From positions 1,922,001-1,986,000 of the forward strand of contig OZ345368.1 in assembly GCA_977006965.1 (NCBI GenBank): a DNA stretch of 64,000 nucleotides. Direction: 5' to 3'. The stretch is from Phymatolithon calcareum (taxonomy: Eukaryota; Rhodophyta; Florideophyceae; Hapalidiales). Under the pieces are notes generated by a model. It searched no databases. It was not told the DNA's origin and was given only the letters and a program-made list of their open reading frames with translations. This document shows positions 50,908 through 61,330 of this stretch, in pieces. The position numbers and the translations under genes are program-made. How positions within the stretch are numbered: the first letter of the stretch is position 1; every line of letters starts with the position of its first letter.

Positions 50908-51297
50908 TTACTCAACAGGCTCCTTGAACAATTTCGTACTCTTACGAGGAGAATCGTTCTTATAAAACATATAGCATGCATAGATAACAATAGCGAACAG
51001 CGGAGAGTTGCCAATATTCGATATTATAATGTCGTTTCTGCTCCGTCGAACGAAGCTCACGAGAGCGCGAAGATCGCCAAATCCTTGCTGACGTGCGCGA
51101 AGATCGAATAGGTCAATAAGAGCGTCAGCGACAATATCGACCCTGATGATGTCTCCTTCAAGTGCAGCAGCGAGTAACACGCACATTCGTTTCTTCATTG
51201 TCTTCCTCGCCCATGACGGTGTCGTTCCCAAGATATGGTGTGCTATTTCTGAGAGAAATGGACCGTCCTCTTGTCGGCTTAAGAGTCTTTTGAACAT
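50908..51297 (-). CDS. Small protein with C-terminal hydrophobic span
   Basis: A 129-aa frame starting MFKRLLSRQEDGPFLSEIAH. The middle is a likely helical region (DIVADALIDLFDLRARQQGFGDLRALVSFVRR). Near the end there is one hydrophobic stretch (SPLFAIVIYACYMFY) followed by a basic/Glu tail, consistent with a tail-anchored protein. No family recognised. It is the last candidate gene of the island, convergent with the peroxidase, and its base composition is more AT-rich than its neighbours. It could be a chance frame. Confidence 0.4.
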   Translation of the reverse strand: MFKRLLSRQEDGPFLSEIAHHILGTTPSWARKTMKKRMCVLLAAALEGDIIRVDIVADALIDLFDLRARQQGFGDLRALVSFVRRSRNDIIISNIGNSPLFAIVIYACYMFYKNDSPRKSTKLFKEPVE

Positions 51298-52362
51298 GGC
51301 ACGCCCTCACCAACACGCACCTTAGTTGTGTGGCACACAGTTAGTTTTGTTCTCGACTTTGAAGTTGACTTGGGTGCGTGGCGATGGTTTCTTGTAGTGC
51401 AACGGTAATGCGATGAACAAGTAACGGCGCGCAGACACTGGTACATCCAGATGGAACAATCCGAGGCTCAAAATGGGGAATAATTATGTGCCCTTATCAC
51501 GCATATCTAGTGATTACAGGGCATGCAGTGAAGGTGGTCAATATGATCAACAGAAGTACTTAACGCAATTTGGTGTATGTTGAGCACGACACAATCTACA
51601 ACTCCGGTCTTTCGCTCAACCGCTCCTATAAAATCGAGCAGATCTACGCTGTGTCATGGAAACTAAGCGCAAGGACGGTGTGAATGAGCACAAGACAAAG
51701 CAGATGCCCATTGAGGACAGAACGCACATAGATTTAAGATCAATGAGGGATGGAGATAGGTCAAATTCTTGGCGATGAAGAAACTGGCCAGTCCACTAGA
51801 TCATCCGGGACCAATGATCAAGGCGCGCTCATTGATAAATAGTCGACTTGAATAAGATCTCATTTGGGTAGGTAACCAAACTGCCGTTTCCAACTTCGTC
51901 TCTGGCACTAATGATATAGATTTCTTTTATCTTTTTCTAAGAATCAGCAGTCTCATGTCTATTTGCTCTGAGAACTGTCGAGGCGGATGCAAAACTTTAC
52001 AAACCGCTTCGGGAATAACGGCTCTATCAGCAACTGTCGGCCTCTGACTGACAATGTCGTTACTCCCTCTATTTTTCCGTCAAGAACTGCACCCCTTTCG
52101 CCGCACTCCGACCTCAGCGGCGTACAAGCCACCAATAGAGTCAGCGTGTCGGAGAGGGAGCAGAAAAACTGTGATTATTCACTTTTACTGAAGTAACCTT
52201 CTTTACATTCGTTCAACGGAAGGGTTACAGCACAATGCAAAGTTGCTCTGGTGCTGACGTGCGCCGATGCTGAGGGCTTCTAACATATAAACGAACAGTC
52301 CCCCCCCCCCCCCCCCCCAATCCTCAATGCCGCATAGCACTCTCGAGAAGTATTGCATACAC
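51298..52362. other. Noncoding DNA with a C19 tract
   Basis: No gene supported. A run of 19 C lies at 52300-52318. Confidence 0.5.
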
Positions 52363-52647
52363 CAGTGTTGCACGGGTACTACTTTTCTTTGTCTCGGGCC
52401 TCTAATAGGCTATCCGTGACACCGTTCTCAAATGAAGGGCGGGCTGCGCCCCGTGCATGTACTTCTAAATGTAGACGGGAAGGTACTCGAGGGTATAACA
52501 CAAGAATGCACGGGGCACGGGTACCCGCGCGTAGGTAATTATAATTTAATGACGTACCCGTGGAGTCAACATTATTTAATGATGTTGACTCCATGGGTAC
52601 GGGTAACTGAGTTTCAGTAACACCAACGCGTTCCCGGTGTAACACTG
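52363..52647. mobile_element. Possible MITE with CAGTGTTGCA-type ends
   Basis: The left end CAGTGTTGCACGGG and the right-end complement CAGTGTTACACCGGG form an imperfect inverted repeat around 285 bp. The 8 bp flanking each end (GCATACAC and GTATGTAC) match at five positions, which could be a decayed hAT-like duplication. A strong internal hairpin at 52554-52600 (stem ACCCGTGGAGTCAACAT, one mismatch) lies inside. No coding capacity. Confidence 0.45.
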
Positions 52648-52924
52648 GTATGTACGCCTTGCACTTCTATTTATCGTTTGCTCCGAATCGGGGTCACGCA
52701 CATTAAGAACCAAAATGAAATACACATACTTGCGACGATATGAACAGCTTCAAATAGTTCATAGCCATGGTCATGCATATCCGAGCGCTTCCGGGTGGAA
52801 TCGAATCGTACTTCGAGCGACAGCCAGAGGAGAAGGAGTGCATTCCTAATTAGCTAACATGAATAATGCAATACCGTAATCTAAGTAGAATACAATTCGC
52901 AATAAAGAACTGTCATTTCATTAA
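52648..52924. other. Short noncoding stretch
   Basis: No gene or repeat boundary recognised; the 5' edge of LINE copy B lies near 52925. Confidence 0.4.
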
Positions 52925-53475
52925 GTGTTTGACCCTCTCTCTAGAGGTAGGTCAGATAGACTCCGACTTCTGTGCCGAATCCAAGCACCCAACCAAAGAC
53001 GGGATATCCTTGCCTCCAAGTTGCTGAGGAGAACAAAGGAAAAAGAAAAGAGGTACCTACAAAGCCGCTTGAGAGCAGAAACAGCCAAGAGCTCCGGTCT
53101 ACCAGGAACGACATTGTCGCTATGGAAAACAGGCAACCGTTTGTGGAAGCAACCAAGCACATTCAAGCAAAACAGTCTGCCGGTATGCTTAGATCAAAAT
53201 TCCTGACAATGGAAGGAGATCGTCTCGAATTGAAGAGGAAGAGGAGAATCCCGTATGACAAGACGAGCGAGCTACAAGCAATCCTCAAACTCCCGATGGT
53301 GAAGCACAGGCAAATAGCGCTTCAGTACATCTGCGGAAGATTTCCGCAGGTGTCGACAACAAGCACGGTGGAAAAATTTGGAAACCGAGCTCGAGAGCAT
53401 ATGGAAACGCTGGAAAACAATCTGTCAGGATATGAACTGAAAGGAGACAATACTGGACACCGAGAAAGCACTTAA
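52925..53475 (+). mobile_element. LINE 3'-end fragment, copy B
   Basis: Read across two frames this gives DRLRLLCRIQAPNQRRDIL and then EATKHIQAKQSAGMLRSKF ... ICGRFPQVSTTS, ending in a helical tail (ETLENNLSGYELKG). It parallels copy C residue by residue. The 'L..R.....RR..L' stretch followed by charged helices is what follows the thumb in LINE reverse transcriptases. This copy is more diverged than A and C are from each other. Confidence 0.5.
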
Positions 53476-54424
53476 CGAGCTCTTGCTATTCAGCAAGACC
53501 ATCATCGAGTGCATGGAAAACGAAGAAGGACTGCTCTGAATCAAGAACGAGAAGTTACGTAGATGTCCCTTAGGACACTATGTCTATTAGGGGGAACACC
53601 AGCAGCGAACCCGCAAGAACGCCACATAGTAGGTAGGACGATCTAGGTTCCAAACTTTCCCCACCGCCTATGGCAGACGGTAGGTTTCAACGGTATACAC
53701 ACTGGAAGGTAGCAATTGAGGAAGCATTGCCCGTATATTCGTAAGATTGTGAGGCTTTTAAATAAAGTTCAATTAACTAAGAATCCATGTAAGACCCGGG
53801 TCACAGGAATACGGGGTGGTGAAAATTATCAAATCCGCTACAATCCCGGTAGCACCGAGGCCCAGTGCATGGGATAACGGGTATAGTACAGACTCTAACA
53901 GTATAAATGACGTTCGAATTGCGTGCGTTTTTGGCCAGCTTGGGTGCAGTTTTTAGCTTTTCGCTTCCTTCACATCGGATCATGGCCGCAAGAGCAGTGC
54001 TTTTCACTGCCGTAAACGATGGTTATCATAATATGACAACCAAAATATTATTTTGCACCTAAATCGCCCTTTCTCTGGCGTACTGCGACTGCAGCGAGAA
54101 AGCGCTCACCTCTAAGAGAAGTTGGCAATCGATTGATCAGAAGGTTCCCAAGCTATTGGCGCCATTTTATTTTCTATTGAGTAAATAGCGGATTTGAAAA
54201 ATTTTCGGGCCCCCTATTATGGAGGCCATTTTGTCCCGGCTGTTGCATGGATTCTTAGTTTAAAAAAACTGTCATTACGGTGACGGCTGATTCATCATCC
54301 GAGCGCTTGGACGCATTTACAGGAATCAGGGTCAATGGTTGTGCCAAGTGGCTGAGAAATTACGCTCTTTACCTCACTGCATACGGGCTTCTATTTACTG
54401 CATCTCGGACCAAACCGCATCATT
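53476..54424. other. Noncoding DNA, no gene
   Basis: No supported coding region. Possible further LINE 3' sequence cannot be separated by eye. Confidence 0.4.
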
Positions 54425-54580
54425 TTTTTGGAACTGTTTCGTTGTTTATTTGAAAGACCTCATTAACACTCCTAAGACTGTAGGGGAGCAGCTTTTCATA
54501 ACTTGTTCATTCTAGTTTCTATGTGACGAACACCCTCAATTGAGAGTGGCTTTAAAAGCTCGAAAAACTTTGTAAAAAGA
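54425..54580 (-). repeat. LINE-associated 3' tail fragment, inverted
   Basis: The complement of 54425-54520 matches 4780-4870 (for example AGTCTTAGGAG.GTTAATGAG and TCTTTCAAATAAACAAC). 54530-54575 resembles 31735-31785, including a CTCAATTGAG palindrome. It is probably the 3' untranslated end of a related element. Confidence 0.5.
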
Positions 54581-54622
54581 ATGCGGAACAGATTTTGAGC
54601 GCCAGATTCGGAAAGGCGACCT

Positions 54623-56344
54623 TTGTTCTTGGTGGGGAGTACTCATTTTATTACCTTAAAACCACGTCGTTCGCCGGTAGGAACGAAAATCTGCTGGTCA
54701 CTCAGAAAAAATACATCTGCCATGCCTCGAGAAAATGACCCGCGCCGGGTGGTCGGTGCGGCCGTACACACCAAAGCAACATCAGTCACAAGTCATGTAC
54801 AGTGCTGCGGACTATACGGAGCATTTTTCAGTTCAAAAAAGGTGAACGGCACGGTTCAAGAGGTGCGAATTGATGAAGTCATGGGTCGCTCGAGCACGTC
54901 ACTTCGCTTGAAATGGGTCTTTGTTCAGAAACCAATCGAAAAGACGAAGATTAAGACTATCAAGATTGTCAACATCAAGGCAGGGAAGGCTGACAAAGGC
55001 GCTTGTTCCTCTCGAAAGCTTGTATCGAGTCCCAGCAGGCAAAATTTTGTACCTCGAACGACGGATTACAGTACTCGCGGTCGAACATCTTTTTCGCCAA
55101 ACGCCGAGTTTTGCGTTCAGCATCAACCACACTCTCGACAGAAGGCAACACAAATCAACTATAAAATCAACAGGAGCTCTGAACTCCCTCTTGCGGATTC
55201 CCTCGCCTACACCCTGCATGATTCTTGGGACCAATAATCGCAAGAGGAGCTTGATGTCATTGCGCCAGACCGTGAGCAGAGTATATTTGCTCATGGAGTG
55301 CTATGGTTCGAGCGCCAAGTTCTATGTCCAATTGGCGGAAGGATTCTGCGACAGTTCTGGAAAGTTCGCACTATAAATAGAGATGTTATATTCGAGAACG
55401 GTGGCATCGGGTTCCGCACACAGTGGGGTTCCTTCATGAAGATGGTTCCCCGAGTGCAGCTGCGAACAATTGTTGCTTAGGTATCCACTAAGCTGAAACG
55501 AATAGGAAGAACGGAGGCTAAAATTTTCAGAATACTCGTCCTCATGAGCTCGGCACAAAGAGATTTTTGGAAGTTTTCCATGGGCAACAAGCATATCTTC
55601 ACTTCTTCATTTTCAAACAGTGGGATGACCAGAGCCAGGTTTTCCGAGTACCTCCGGTGCGTCACAGTTACCGTGCAATCAAGTGAACATGGCACTATGG
55701 CTTCCGTACAGTACCGGTGGGCGCTCGTTCAGGATTTTATCGATGTATGGTCACAAAAACCCACTGTGTATCTGTTAGACCTGGTTTTGCTTTGCTAAGT
55801 TCATATCTCTTGGTATGGAAACGGAGTCCATTGGATTGAAAATGGCCTCCTTCAGTACATAGCCATCCACCGTAAACTGGAGAAAGGTTGCGCGATACAG
55901 AATTCAGGGGACTACGACAGAGGGCGAGAAGCAAAACGCTTTGGAAGGTGAAACTGCCCATAGTAAAATTGTACTGCGCCGTATTGTGACCCTATACTCT
56001 GGTACAAGGCGCCTTGTCCTCCGGGATTCACTTTGCCTCGCGCAATAATCATCGATTTTCAGTACTCCAAAAGGTATATTTGCTCCAAGGGCGGTGTTGA
56101 TACCCACGTAACTCCTCCGAAAATGGAAAACTAAGGCACAGGTGGCATGATGACTACTTTAGCTGTTCAAAACAACTGCAAAGTCTGTCAAGTCAAGGAA
56201 TTAACCCTCGTGTTCTCATCATGTAATGGACTTGCTGGCGCTGCAATCAACATATGTGGCACTTCAGCTGGTAGAAACTGTTTTGCTAAGCATGCTGAAC
56301 ACATCCATGAGCTCAATGCGTTTGATGAGCCCAATAATGAGTAG
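54623..56344 (+). pseudogene. Degenerate transposase-like region (piggyBac-like tail)
   Basis: A chain of broken plus-strand frames. The first (54623-55237) has a conserved-looking basic stretch (LKWVFVQKPIEKTKIKTIKI) that I cannot assign. Near the end GGVD (about 56092) and the Cys/His block NNCKVCQVKELTLVFSSCNG ... CFAKHAEHIHE appear. The latter aligns with the minus-strand fragment at 19760-19888 and with the C-terminal zinc finger of piggyBac transposases. Many stops and frameshifts separate the pieces. Only the tail assignment has support; the rest of the region is listed because it is contiguous. Confidence 0.3.
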
Positions 56345-56404
56345 CTTTCGTTCGCAAAAATAATTGATTCTCATTCCCTCAATTGAGGGAAAATTCCTGC
56401 CACA

Positions 56405-57545
56405 TAGACTCTAGTATATCGCCTGGTCCCTAATGTTGCGTTTTGTCCTTATGCGCAGGTTGTAAATCGTAGAAGTGCTACCAACTTTACTTTAGCACTA
56501 CCATGCTCCTCTACTTATAGGGCTTGTAACCTGCAAGAACCAAAACCCTTGCCTATGCATACAACTGGCGTGATTCATCAGAGGATGTCTCACGAGCAGG
56601 AGTTGTTGCCCACTGCATACTTCAGTGCTTCGCTGTCCCATGCGCTCGGACTTGAGGGTGGTTCCCAGCTCGCACCTGCATTCAGATAACCATAGTTCTG
56701 TACAACAATTAAAACGCATAACGAGTCTCGATCATTCCTCACCACTTGACTTCTTCGTTCTGATGCTCCAAGGTCGCCGTCCCAATACTACCACATCAGA
56801 AAGGCACCTTCATGAGTTGTGTAGTCGCGCTATACTCAACACCTAATACAGGGAATCGTCAAGTATGGTGACACTGTAGAGTAGTATGGAGTCTAATGCC
56901 TTCTCCGTTCTTAACATTTCTCCGGAGTCCAGTTCATACTTTGTTAGGTTCATGCGCGTGTTCTCCAGGTGGCGCTCTGTTTCACTTACGAATGTATTCG
57001 ATAATAGCGTCGTGTTCACTTGAGGGAACCTGCCTCTTGCGTATTTTATGGCCAGCTGTCGGTTTCTCACCTTGGCAAACCTGAGGATGGCCGGGAACTC
57101 ATCCGGCTTGTCGTACGGTATTTACCTCTTTCTTCGAGCCTCGTACCTTCTTTTGCGAACAGTATTCGGCCTGGAGATTTCCATTCCTGAATATGTTTGA
57201 AGGGGGCCGCGAACTGTTCTTGTTGCAGTATCGCGGCAATATCACGACTTGCCCACTGTAGTTCTTTGAAGTTTCGCTCTTCCCTTGGCTTAGATAGGAT
57301 AGCCGACTTCCTTGCCTTTCCTCGTAGCAGTATCCTCAACGCTAATATTTCCCTCCTGTGTTCTGATGGTTGGATCCTGCATAGAAGCCGGCGCCGCTCG
57401 ATCCTTCCACTTGCCGTACCACCGAATACTCGGAAGAAGAAGGTTCTTTCTAGTTCTTTAATAGCTTCTTGTACTTCTGAGGTCCTCGGTGTGACATGGA
57501 AAGCGTATTCCCACCTTGGTTGGATCAAAGATTTGTAGATACGTA
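56405..57545 (-). mobile_element. LINE fragment, copy C, with RT thumb
   Basis: The minus strand reads IRIYKSLIQPRWEYAFHVTP and ELERTFFFRVFG, the reverse transcriptase thumb of non-LTR elements. RRRLLCRIQPSEHRREILAL and a long charged helical tail follow. Its last coding part (57070-56843) matches copy A closely. A solo LTR (56434-56841) is inserted just after the coding end. The 3' tail GGGACCAGGCGATATACTAG resumes at 56430-56411, matching copy A. The RT fingers and palm are missing. Confidence 0.65.
56434..56841. mobile_element. Solo LTR in LINE copy C
   Basis: 408 bp bounded by TGTTG...CAACA and flanked by an exact 5-bp duplication CCTAA (56429-56433 and 56842-56846). The uninterrupted LINE sequence is seen in copy A. 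These are the marks of an LTR left after recombination between the two LTRs of a full element. No partner of this LTR family lies in the window. Confidence 0.85.
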
Positions 57546-58273
57546 TGACCTAACCGCATCATGTTGGATGTGCGTACCTCCCGTCGGATACTTGTCACAC
57601 TGCTTGCAAACGCATACGGAAGTTGTAAACATTTCATGGCATAGCTTGCCAGAGCTGATCTCATGGGAAGCCACGCAACCCAAGGAGATAACTCGAAGGA
57701 TGCGAGAACATCCCGAGAGCAGGTAGTTAGATTTTTAGCGATTGGGAATTTAGCCAATAGCTGGAGGCTTGAAAGCTGGAGGGCGAAATTTGCCTATTTA
57801 TGCGGTTCTCTTCTCCCCTCACCGGAGAAGAGGGCATCGATCATGAAGTAAAACAACCTTTTCTTTACAACCAACCTCGAGGCGTTACAAAGCTAGGGCC
57901 CCAAAGACTAGCAATGAATTGTTGCTTGGATGCAGCACACCTGCCGGTGTACAACACACTATCTGTGAAGGAGACAATCTCATCCAGATCATCATGATCA
58001 TCTCCCTGTAGATGGACCTTATTTTACGCAGGATACTGTCATAGTTTGTAATCTCATTGAAATCAGATAGTTAAAATGCAACCAGGTAGTCATTGCAATC
58101 TGCTTCATTCCCTTTGCGAGGGCAATTTTCGGTGTTCTATAGATGCTCGATGAAACTTGCGTATTCGAGAGAAGTCGGTTCGTTTAAGACACGATCAAGC
58201 ATATTTTTCGTGACAGTGGAACACGCGATCGTGTGCGTCTATGTCGCGCAGAGCGCGCATCTTCATAGAGGTT
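57546..58273. other. Noncoding DNA between LINE and SINE
   Basis: No gene supported. The left part may hold further decayed LINE reverse transcriptase. Confidence 0.4.
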
Positions 58274-58576
58274 TGTTTGTTTGTTTGTTTGTTTATTGCA
58301 GGTTATTCGAATTACACAAAGTGTACATTATTCAACATCTAGGGGTCCTCTAAATGTTCCTGATATGGATCCATTCCTGGTACTCGCGTATCTGCTTCGC
58401 GCTAGTACTGCTGCACACCACTCCACGGCGACATCCGTGTGCCCTTTGCGGAACGTTAATTCAATTCTTGCTTGTGACAGGACTCGAACCGGCGACCTCA
58501 ACATTCCTGCCTGTATCATACCGAAATATGCGCACAGGTGCGCGGAGGCAGTTTTCCCACTATACCACAGGTGGGA
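58274..58576 (-). mobile_element. tRNA-headed SINE with target duplication
   Basis: On the minus strand the element begins TCCCACCTGTGGTATAGTGG (A box TGGTATAGTGG). It has the B box GGTTCGAGTCC (complement at 58480-58490), then about 200 bp of unrelated body, and ends in (CAAA)n. A 12-bp direct repeat TTCATAGAGGTT flanks it (58262-58273, 58577-58588), as left by LINE-driven insertion. The A-to-B distance of 77 bases and lack of a closed acceptor stem exclude a working tRNA gene. Confidence 0.8.
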
Positions 58577-59127
58577 TTCATAGAGGTTACTTAATATGAC
58601 GGGAACGCAGCCGTAAGTGCTCCGGGGGAAGCGTGGGACAGGACGGAAAAGACCGAAATTGTGGTAGGGAGTTTTTCGAAAGTCAGGGAAGTAGTGCTTT
58701 AGACTTCTCCTCCTCGGCTTCACAGTAAGCAGCTATGGGATCGCATGAGGTTATCTATTCAGTTCTATTTCCAACTCATCCACTTCCCTAAGAAATTTCC
58801 GTCTCTCCGAGACCTTGAATACTATTGGCGCAGTCCTGGATATATTTGGGACAAGAAGATTACTTGAGCCAAACTAGTTTTGGTATTAACGTTGCTTCTA
58901 GTTCGCTATCCCTCCGTCCGAGTCCACTGAATAGTGTCACACCAACCAGAAAAGAAACTCTTCCATAGACAGAATCTAGCCAAAACGTCTTGGCCCTAGG
59001 AAAGTTGCCCCAAGCGTCAGCAGATGCGTTGGTAACTTTTAAATAAAAATCTACCTTTCTGCTTCTATCCCTCTGTCCGCACAACAAGCGGCAATACTCA
59101 AACATCCATATATTGATAAGCTCGATC
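58577..59127. other. Noncoding DNA with 60-bp repeat
   Basis: Contains the second exact 60-bp repeat copy (58996-59055). No gene supported. Confidence 0.45.
58996..59055. repeat. Exact 60-bp dispersed repeat, copy 2
   Basis: Identical to 31809-31868; flanks unrelated. In both places it lies in repeat-rich noncoding DNA and is followed within a few bases by a pyrimidine-rich run. Confidence 0.85.
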
Positions 59128-59549
59128 TCAGTAATTGCCACCATCATCCTTGTGGATATCAACCGTGCAGTAGAATGGAAACGAATCCTTAATATTTTGA
59201 AAGACTTGCGTCACAAAATGCGAACTGTACTCTTCGACCTTCACGGAGACTGGATCATACTCCTTCACAGTAGTAAGTACTTGCTGCATAGCCCTCTCAT
59301 CGTTCAAGACATTCATCGGGTTGTGTCCTAAGTATATGGCTATGGCTACGACTTCACCGTAACGATGGGGGTCCGCAGGAGGTTGATGAAGCTCAAATAT
59401 CCCGTGGTAGCTCTCCCCGTTGATCTTGTACCCAACAGCCAGGAAGAATCGCCCATCATATCCTTTGTATATGCCCACCATCGTGCCCTCAGCCGCCGCT
59501 TCAACCGTTTCCTCTCCCGTTTACAGAGATCCTTCAGAAAGTTCTCCAT
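59128..59549 (-). pseudogene. Unidentified frame-shifted ORF
   Basis: The minus strand starts MENFLKDLCKRERKRLKRRL and, after one frame change near 59480, continues as VGIYKGYDGRFFLAVGYKIN to VDIHKDDGGNY. The second part has balanced composition and looks like a genuine protein segment. I do not recognise it. It may be a fragment of a mobile-element protein, as its surroundings are repeats. Confidence 0.3.
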
Positions 59550-59556
59550 TCTGATG

Positions 59557-61330
59557 GATGTTCTGTTCTGGGTGTCCTCTCTGTTGGCTTGGCAATGGGA
59601 TAGAACTGGGACAACGCTCTTGGAGACGTCACGTTTTATACCGAAATTTGTCTCACTGGAAGTGAAGATTGCACTTATTTTCTCGAAAAAACAAATGCAA
59701 TCTGCAGATCCGGGTCCACTTGTTGTGAATGTGAAATGTACAGACGGCTCACAGGAGAAATCGCCGCTCTTACAACGTAGTGACGTCAGGATTCCGAAAG
59801 TGCTTCTGTTGCCTTCTCGTTTCTGATGCCCGCACCGTAAAGCGACGAGCGGGCCACCTCGGTTTCCGGTCGCGACCGTCTGCCTTGCTAGTCCCTCTTA
59901 CTTCAGGAACTCTGGAAGATTCAATTAACTTTAATTGTTTCAGAAAAGAACGTGTTCCTTTACTTCTTTTTCTTTCCCTCTCTTATCCCCTTCGCGGGTC
60001 TCGTCCTATTTCTCTTATATCCCGTTTTCTCAGTAGTTTCAGTCGATTTCAGTGTTTCCCTGATGAGGCATACATGCACCAGAACAGTGCCCTAGACATT
60101 CACGCCCTAAATCAGCACACCGATTAAACCTGTTCTGAGAAAATAAAATACATATTGGCTTAGATTTCACAGTGAAGTTGGTAACATCTGAATTCGAAAC
60201 ATACTGGTTCAAATGGTTATTCATGAAATGCATGTGCCACGCCGACCGCACTAAATTTCATGCGTCATCATTCCGTCGTGGCAAAGCCCGATCATTGAAA
60301 TCTCTTCAACCTACAACGGTAGACCAGTTCGCACTATAAATTCAATTCTACTCAATTTAATTGGAATTTCGCTCCTCCGCTGTAACGACTGAGGATCGCA
60401 GAGTCCGAATCATTTGACCAGGCTATTACATCGGAGCATGCTTCTGGAGCAAGGGATATTGCGACACCCATCATGTGCTTCAAAGTCCATGCATCTCGTT
60501 AATGACTTCTGAATTATTATTGGATCCTACGCCGTCACTGTGATGGGAGCTTCTTCGGACATGGAAGCTTTGAGAATGTTTGAAGAAGAACAAGTGCGGA
60601 TTCTTCTTCTTCATTCCTTCCGAGAGGTGTTCGGGAATTGACATTCGGCGTGAAGCGAAGATCCATAGAAATGCTTAAATTGAGAGTTCTGCGAGCGTGC
60701 GTAGTAGAACGGCATTTACGGACTTGTGTGTGTTGGAGAAAATCTTGATTATGCCGCCAAGTAGTTGGGGGGGAGTTTTCGTTCGTGAATCACACTTCGT
60801 GTGTACTTGATCAGAACAGGGCAAAAGCATCCTTGGATGTGTTCTGATTTACCTGAAGGGCGTTAGTCCTGGAGGGGCATGAGGAGTCCTTGCGAAACTC
60901 TGACTGGGCGACGGTATAGAAGGCTTACTGCCCTGGTCTCGTGTGTAGCCGCGTTCTCGCCGCGACCCCTGTACATCGTGAGATGTCGGAGAGCTGCACA
61001 ATGTATCGCCAGACGACCCTGATGACGGACGGTATGCCGCTGGGCTGACGCTCCCGGCGTCGGAGCATATCCTCTCGAGGTGGGAATCTAGTGATGTGCG
61101 AGGTGGACCTGGTTCTGAACTGGGGAAAGCCGTTTTGGCCCGAGTCGCACAAGGGAAGAAGTGACCGTTCGGACTACAGTCAAAAGGGTCTGACTGGAGG
61201 ACGCCGGCATTTACGAGGGGAGGTGGGCATATGGACAATAATAGATCCGCTACTTCCTGACGGTGTTGGCTATTTAGCTTGTGGATGTCACCTGTGTTAG
61301 CTCACAACATCTGCCCGTGTCTCATAGGGA
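59557..61330. other. Noncoding DNA upstream of right-edge retroelement
   Basis: No gene supported. The 5' end (LTR or promoter region) of the element at 61.3-64 kb should lie in the right part, but its 3' partner is outside the window. Confidence 0.4.

Noticed and set aside
52300-52318. C19 tract as a functional element
   Set aside because: A homopolymer run of this length is most simply slippage or a sequencing-length artefact; nothing nearby supports a role.
58480-58570. Functional tRNA gene on the minus strand
   Set aside because: A and B boxes are present, but 77 bases separate them, no acceptor or anticodon stem closes, and the tail plus 12-bp duplication show a SINE.
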